The notes below the pieces were generated by a model. It was not told the origin of the DNA. It was given only the letters and a program-made list of their open reading frames with translations, and searched no databases. Below are positions 60,010 through 64,000 of a stretch of 64,000 bases of DNA, in pieces. Position numbers and translations under genes: made by a program. Source of the DNA: Toxonevra muliebris. Taxonomy: Eukaryota; Arthropoda; Insecta; Diptera; Pallopteridae. Numbering within the stretch: position 1 is the first letter of the stretch; each line of letters opens with the position of its first letter. The DNA lies in contig OY829328.1 in assembly GCA_963691655.1 (NCBI GenBank), positions 33,437,890-33,501,889 on the forward strand, read 5' to 3'.

Positions 60010-60110
60010 AAAAAAAAAAATTAGTGTGTTGGATTTGAACTTGGGTCACAAATTTTAGAAAAAAAATTAAAAAAAGAATTTTGTGGGATTTGAACCTTGG
60101 CGCACAATTG
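60010..60110 (-). repeat. Two B-box-like tRNA fragments in tandem
   Basis: On the minus strand, AGGTTCAAATCCCAC (near 60082-60097) and AAGTTCAAATCCAACAC (near 60026-60043) each resemble a pol III B box, each followed by a T-rich stretch. Before the first lies GCCAGTAAGCATGCAGCC with TGTGCGCC, like a tRNA body. This may be a duplicated SINE head or tRNA pseudogene. No cloverleaf could be closed. Confidence 0.45.
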
Positions 60111-60114
60111 GCTG

Positions 60115-60775
60115 CATGCTTACTGGCGTCATGAATTTCGGCAGCAACTATTTTGGAGTTTTGTTTTTCTATGAGATGCAAATGAGCTCATGTTCGTAAT
60201 CGTGTCCTCTTGAAAGTAAATAATAAGGCTCCTTTTTGAGTACTTCCTGCCCTAGGACATGCAATGTTAAAAAGGAGTACAAAATGCAATAGCTCCGGAG
60301 TAATTGCTCGCTTTGGAGCGCTTGATAATTACTCCTACGATCATCCTAAGTTCAACTGGGATATAACTAACTTTTTTACCACAGACAGAAATAATTCGTT
60401 TCGGTATGGCTACGTATGTACTTGAAATCATTTGCTAAAGAATTTATTTATTGATTACGCTATTAATTGTGTAGATTAAACTGCATTATACTTATGGCAG
60501 ATCATTTTATTATATTAAACTAGTGTTTCCCAACCGGATATTTTAAAATTAGGTTCATATCGAGGCTATATTTTTTTTTGTAATAAAGAAAGCTTGATTG
60601 ATATGCAGGCCGTGGTAGATACGAGTATTTGAATTGCCTAAAAAAAGGGTTTAATTTTGCCGATCAGATTCGGCATTTCGTACAAATAAAGACTGTTTTT
60701 TCTTTCAAGGGCCTAAAACTTTAAAATTAAATAAAACACATAAAAATTATACGAATAATATTGACAGGTAATTGT
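60115..60775. other. Unannotated stretch, may include transposon 3' region
   Basis: No coding recognised. It may include the 3' untranslated end of the IS630/mariner element that follows, but no terminal repeat was located. A GGAGTAATTGCTCGCTTTGG segment at 60297 is inverted in part by GATAATTACTCCTAC at 60324. Confidence 0.4.
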
Positions 60776-60779
60776 AAAC

Positions 60780-62290
60780 CATTATCGTTAAAGTATGATT
60801 TTTAGCTTATGAACGAGCGGCTGATTCGTATGAAGTACAATCTAGAAGTCCGATTTTCGAACACTTTTTCGAGCAGCTGAGGTCGTATGTGGGCAATAAC
60901 GAAGCAAGTGATGGTTTCCAAACCATCCATCGTTTTTAGTTTATCGACATAGACTTGCGACTTCACATATCCTCACAGAAAATAATATAAAGGTGTTAAG
61001 GGGGTATTCTACCCGAGATGGTGCGAAATATCGATGTTTTCAAATCGTTGTAAATGAAAAGCTTTTAATATTTTTATTCGAGGTTTTTTGCAAGTTTTCC
61101 TACAGGTTTTGAACAATAATTTTCGTTTTTAATGTTAAAAATATCTTTGTTAATAATTGTTCATTCGACGCCTCGAACTTGAGCCTGCCGAAAATAGTTG
61201 CTCCATGGTGGACATGATATCTCCGGTTTAAATATTCTGAAACACGAAATGTAACCCATTTTGTAATCGTGAGACTTCCTGCTATCGCTTCATTTAGGGA
61301 ATAAAAAAAAAAATTTGTCTTCAATTTAAATCAGACGTTTGAAAATAAATGACGATTTTTTGCTCTGTTTTTGTTTATATTTTGCATTACAAACATTAGT
61401 TAAACAAATGCTTTCGCCATAATCCTAGATAAGGCCATACCTATGTATTTGCTTAGTAGTCTTGTAAAATTTCAAGTCAATTGGACGGACAAGTGGTTTT
61501 TTGTGAATCGTGTCCATGTCCGTGTTGAAAAAAATGGTTTCGAGAAAAACGAGTTTAAAGATTTACAAACATGGTACTTACAAATGATGTATCTTACGGT
61601 TAATCAGCGATTCCAGGACCATACATTGCCCCCTCTTCTTTCTCATAAAACTCGTTGTCTACATCAAAATTATTAAATAAAAAAAAATCGATTTTTCGGA
61701 CCTTCTCGTGTAGAATACCCCCCTAAATCAAATGATCTTGGAGGCAACTCACATTCCCATCCTGCAAAATAATGCGCTTATCGAATGTTTCTTTCAAAAA
61801 ATTGATTATGGTGTTCGCTGTATGGCATGTTCTGCTGTCTTGTTGAAGCCAAAGTCGATCCATATTAATCCCATTCAATTGGAGAACAAAAAGAGTCAGT
61901 AATCATGGACTTCTATCCATTGACTGTATGATTCCACCAGCCCATAAAACACACGCAACATTGCTTTTTTTTGGATGTAACAAAGTTTCAATAATGGATT
62001 ATGAATTTTCTTCAACTGCGGTAATTTTTCTTTTGTTGACTTAGCCATTCAATAAAAAATGTGCTTCACAGTTGAACAAAATGTTGTGGTGAAAATGAAG
62101 ATTAAGAATAATCTCGTTTCCTAGTCCATTCACCGAAAGTACGACGAACACGATTTTCAAACGGTTTCAATTTCTGATCTTGATCTTGTAAGCTCGTAAA
62201 CCAAAATCTTTCCGCAAAATCTTACATAAAGTGGATGGATAGAGCTCCAATTGCAAAGTCCAATGGCGAATCGAATAGTTCAGGTCTTTC
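60780..62290 (-). pseudogene. IS630/mariner-group transposase, split by MITE
   Basis: A DDE transposase on the minus strand, interrupted at 61000-61723. From 62290 down: HWTLQLELYPSTLCKILRKD, GLRAYKIK, KPFENRVRRTFGEW (DNA-binding part), NILFNCEAHFLLNG (family FSDEAHFWLNG; the first catalytic Asp is replaced by Cys), CVLWAGGIIQSM, LLTLFVLQLNGINMDRLWLQ then QDSRTCHTANTIINFLKETF (second Asp), and PPRSFDL. Across the insertion it resumes LTPLYYFL, stop, GYVKSQVYVDK, TMDGLETITCFVIAHIRPQL, LEKVFENRTSRLYFIRISR. This is the animal transposase group with the PPRSCDLTPLDFFLWGYVK signature of the Tc1/mariner superfamily. Multiple stops and the lost Asp show it is inactive. Its terminal repeats were not found. 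Confidence 0.87.
60997..61726. mobile_element. TAA-flanked MITE, 724 bp, inside a transposase
   Basis: The element (61000-61723) begins GGGGGTATTCTACCCGAGA and ends TCTCGTGTAGAATACCCCCC. TAA flanks it at 60997-60999 and 61724-61726. Removing it joins the codons GAT TTA ACA CCT on the minus strand and restores the conserved Asp-Leu-Thr-Pro of the host transposase, which proves that TTA/TAA is a 3-bp target duplication. A TWA target suggests PIF/Harbinger; the ends differ from the Harbinger element at 54.7 kb. Open frames inside (74 and 77 codons) are not recognised. Confidence 0.92.
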
Positions 62291-62294
62291 TGAA

Positions 62295-62557
62295 TACTAT
62301 GCTCCATATCAGCAAACCTCTAAAGTGATGTGAAAACGATCTATGATTATTCGAATTACTTCCTTGTGACGAGCAAAAATTGGACACCAATTTTAGCAGC
62401 ACAAATAACACCGAAGTGCCGCATAAAGCGTTAAAAACACAGAAGCCTGCCCTAGTGTAGGCTGGGAAAAGATCACCGCAAAGGCGAAATATAAAATAAA
62501 GCGCGCACCAACAACAAAAGACACACACAGTTAGCACAAAGAAAAAGAAAAGCACAA
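62295..62557. other. Flank of transposase, no further gene recognised
   Basis: The minus strand just upstream of the transposase may encode its degraded N-terminus (an HKEVIRIIIDRFH-like reading near 62330-62370), but alignment by eye fails beyond that. Confidence 0.4.
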
Positions 62558-62714
62558 ATGTGCTACGCTAAGTGTGCTACAACATTAAAAGACGTATACT
62601 AACAACTACGTGTGGGTGTACATCTACAAAACTACAATTGACAGAAGCAACAAAATAATACATCCCAGTGGCGACAGTCTGCACAATGGAATAACGGTAT
62701 AGCTCGATGTGTGC

Positions 62715-62723
62715 TATAAAAAG
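62715..62723 (+). promoter_or_regulatory. TATA box candidate
   Basis: TATAAAAAG within GTGCTATAAAAAGGCGAACG matches the metazoan TATA consensus. A start site would be expected near 62745. A donor-like GGTAAGTAC follows at 62791-62799, which would define a first exon of about 50 bp. There is no independent evidence of transcription. Confidence 0.5.
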
Positions 62724-62871
62724 GCGAACGCAGCAAAGATCTCCCTTTTTTTTTGGGCTGGCAACTGGCATCGGAGCAACACGTACCTCTGGTAAGTACA
62801 AGTGGGGAAAATACAATAGTTAGTAAGGAAAATTAGAATTCGACACGACGGACAAAATTTGGGAGGACAGA

Positions 62872-63051
62872 AAAACTCCTAGTCTTGTAATCTGTGAAGA
62901 CGTGTGCGGCTTGCCGTTGATCCTCGGAGGAACAACAAGCCGATTTGGTCATTAGTCAGGTAAAACTCCAGGTCTTGTAACCTGCGAAGACGTGTGCGAC
63001 TTGCCGTTGATCTTCGGAGGAACAACAAGCCGACCTGGTCTAACAGAAAAG
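62872..63051 (+). repeat. Two tandem 90-bp units
   Basis: Both units contain AAACTCC, TCTTGTAAYCTGYGAAGACG, TGTGCGRCTTGCCGTTGATC and CTTCGG/CCTCGG-AGGAACAACAAGCCGA, then TGGTC. They start 90 bp apart (62883 and 62973 for the TCTTGTAA motif) and differ at only a few bases. Confidence 0.92.
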
Positions 63052-63085
63052 GTATCACGACCGACGCAAGACACCGCATGACACA

Positions 63086-63360
63086 GCAGCGCTACGCCAG
63101 CGCAATCCATCGCATTCGACAGTCTAGCCATAGCAGCGTTACGCAAGCGCGATCCATCGCATTCGCCCGTTATACGCCAGCCTACGCACAGCAGCGCTAC
63201 ACCAGCGCGATCCATTACATTCGACCGTTATACGCCAGTCTACACACAGCAACGCTACGCCAGCGCGATCCATCGTATTCACCAATTACACGCCAGTCCA
63301 CGCACAACAGCGCTACGCTAGCGCGATCCATCGCATTCGTCACTTACACACCAGCCCGTT
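63086..63360 (+). repeat. 58-bp minisatellite, about 4.7 units
   Basis: GCAGCGCTACGCCAGCGCGA, TCCATCGCATTCG and TTAYACGCCAGYC recur with starts at 63086, 63133, 63191, 63249 and 63307. The first interval is 47 bp and the rest are exactly 58 bp. A 122-codon open frame (62994-63362) spans it, because 58 is not a multiple of three and few stops arise. I regard that frame as incidental. Confidence 0.92.
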
Positions 63361-63446
63361 AAATATTAAGTTGAATTAATTGAATTATTCGAAGTGACAT
63401 TGTTAAGTGTAATTTATGAGTGAAATTAAACCTGAATTATTGTTAA

Positions 63447-63472
63447 AATAAAAACCTGTGTGTCTAAATAAA
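63447..63472 (+). terminator. Two AATAAA polyadenylation signals
   Basis: AATAAA at 63447-63452 and 63467-63472 follows the minisatellite; a GT-rich GTGAGGGT lies just after. This fits a polyadenylation site for a transcript started near 62745, if one exists. Confidence 0.4.
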
Positions 63473-63484
63473 GTGAGGGTCCCC

Positions 63485-64000
63485 TGCAGAATATAAATTT
63501 TGTAACGCGAAGAACCTCTGGAGCCCGCTGAGACTACCCCAGCCTAAGGCCGGTGAATGGCGATTATGTCGGCCGTAAAGTGAGCGTAGTACATGGTGAT
63601 ATTCGTCAACTGAACTACAATATCCAAAATATATTTGAAAGCATTGTTCGAGCGTAAATCTATTTGTGGTGAAATGACAAACCAAACTGAACACAAATAT
63701 GCTGTCAGCTATCAAATTGACGGTCGCTAGAAAAAGGCTTGTCAATCTATCTATTATTTTGAAAACTTTTGGATAAAATAGATTTCAGTTGGATGTTGTT
63801 TGGGTTACGCTGTATGCCTTTGGGCAAATAACATCAAATTTCACGTTAATCATGCTAGTTTTTCAAGCAACAAAATTCTTAAATAAAAAATCGTAAATAT
63901 CCCCGGAAGTTGCATAAAATTTCTAACTTTCAACCAGTTTTTTAGTTTTGATTTAAGAATCGCTGCTCTCAGTAATTTAATGCATTATCACCTATAAGTT
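63485..64000. other. Unannotated stretch
   Basis: No feature recognised. AGCCCGCTGAGACTACCCCA at 63511-63530 is GC-richer than the surroundings. The 93-codon minus-strand frame at 63464-63745 has no family features. Confidence 0.45.

Larger units (their letters stand above)
62558..63480 (+). mobile_element. Possible solo LTR or LTR-like repeat block
   Basis: This about 0.9-kb block is far less AT-rich than its surroundings. It has, in order, a strong TATA box (62715), a splice-donor-like site (62792), two 90-bp tandem units, about five 58-bp tandem units and two AATAAA signals (63447, 63467). A single promoter and polyadenylation region with no protein on either side is what a solo LTR would look like. 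TGTGCTACGC at about 62560 could be the 5' edge, but no matching CA end or target duplication was found. An alternative is an unrecognised host promoter and first exon. Confidence 0.4.

Noticed and set aside
61443..61676. 77-codon plus-strand frame inside the TAA-flanked MITE
   Set aside because: It lies in a non-autonomous element, has no family motif, and is opposite to the host transposase.
62994..63362. 122-codon open frame over the minisatellite
   Set aside because: It spans a 58-bp GC-rich tandem repeat in which stops are rare by composition; the translation shifts frame from unit to unit and matches no family.
1..64000. CRISPR array, bacterial operon or endosymbiont insertion
   Set aside because: No regularly spaced direct repeats with unique spacers, no ribosome-binding sites or compact gene strings; the transposon set is eukaryotic.

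Overview
This is AT-rich, intron-poor-looking nuclear DNA from an insect, most likely a higher (schizophoran) fly and possibly a tephritid fruit fly. The pointers are an I-type LINE with RNase H, Tc1, piggyBac, hAT and Harbinger remnants, a tRNA-headed SINE containing CCGCCGTTCGG, and a LINE tail with GGTTAGGTTAGG. The species call is inference. I found no convincing host exon, rRNA or functional tRNA on either strand. The window reads as intron or intergenic DNA in which nested transposons carry nearly all the recognisable information.

Layout. 1-5 kb: unannotated DNA with a purine-rich tract. 5.0-8.1 kb: a piggyBac-derived element with a transposase C-terminus, a second TTAA-bounded element, and a hAT MITE with perfect 8-bp duplications. 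10-13.3 kb: a dead Tc1 transposase, a degenerate tandem array and a long-inverted-repeat element. 18-22.5 kb: an 80-bp hairpin, a dead RNase H-bearing LINE split by a hAT MITE, and a TA-flanked MITE. 26-31.7 kb: a foldback, a TA-type MITE, a small hAT MITE, and a second copy of the 12.6-kb element filled by a TTAA element. 34.1 kb: the second 80-bp hairpin. 34.8-40.05 kb: a nearly full-length but frameshifted I-clade LINE on the minus strand. 41.8-45.6 kb: TTAA elements, a 731-bp hAT foldback, a second TA-type MITE copy and a SINE. 48.3-50.5 kb: a Tc1 element holding a pogo-like MITE. 54.4-55.7 kb: a TTAA foldback and a PIF/Harbinger element with transposase remnant. 57.5 kb: a G-run cluster. 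59.6-62.3 kb: a repeated composite, tRNA-like B boxes, and an IS630/mariner transposase split by a TAA-flanked MITE. 62.6-63.5 kb: a block with TATA box, tandem repeats and polyA signals that resembles a solo LTR.

The elements do not work together; they record successive insertions. Most notable are seven TTAA-bounded elements in 60 kb, several insertions whose target duplications can be read exactly (including one empty/filled site pair and one insertion that splits a conserved transposase motif), and two copies of an 80-bp palindromic unit that I cannot assign to a family. All coding remnants carry stops or frameshifts, so none should be treated as an active gene.
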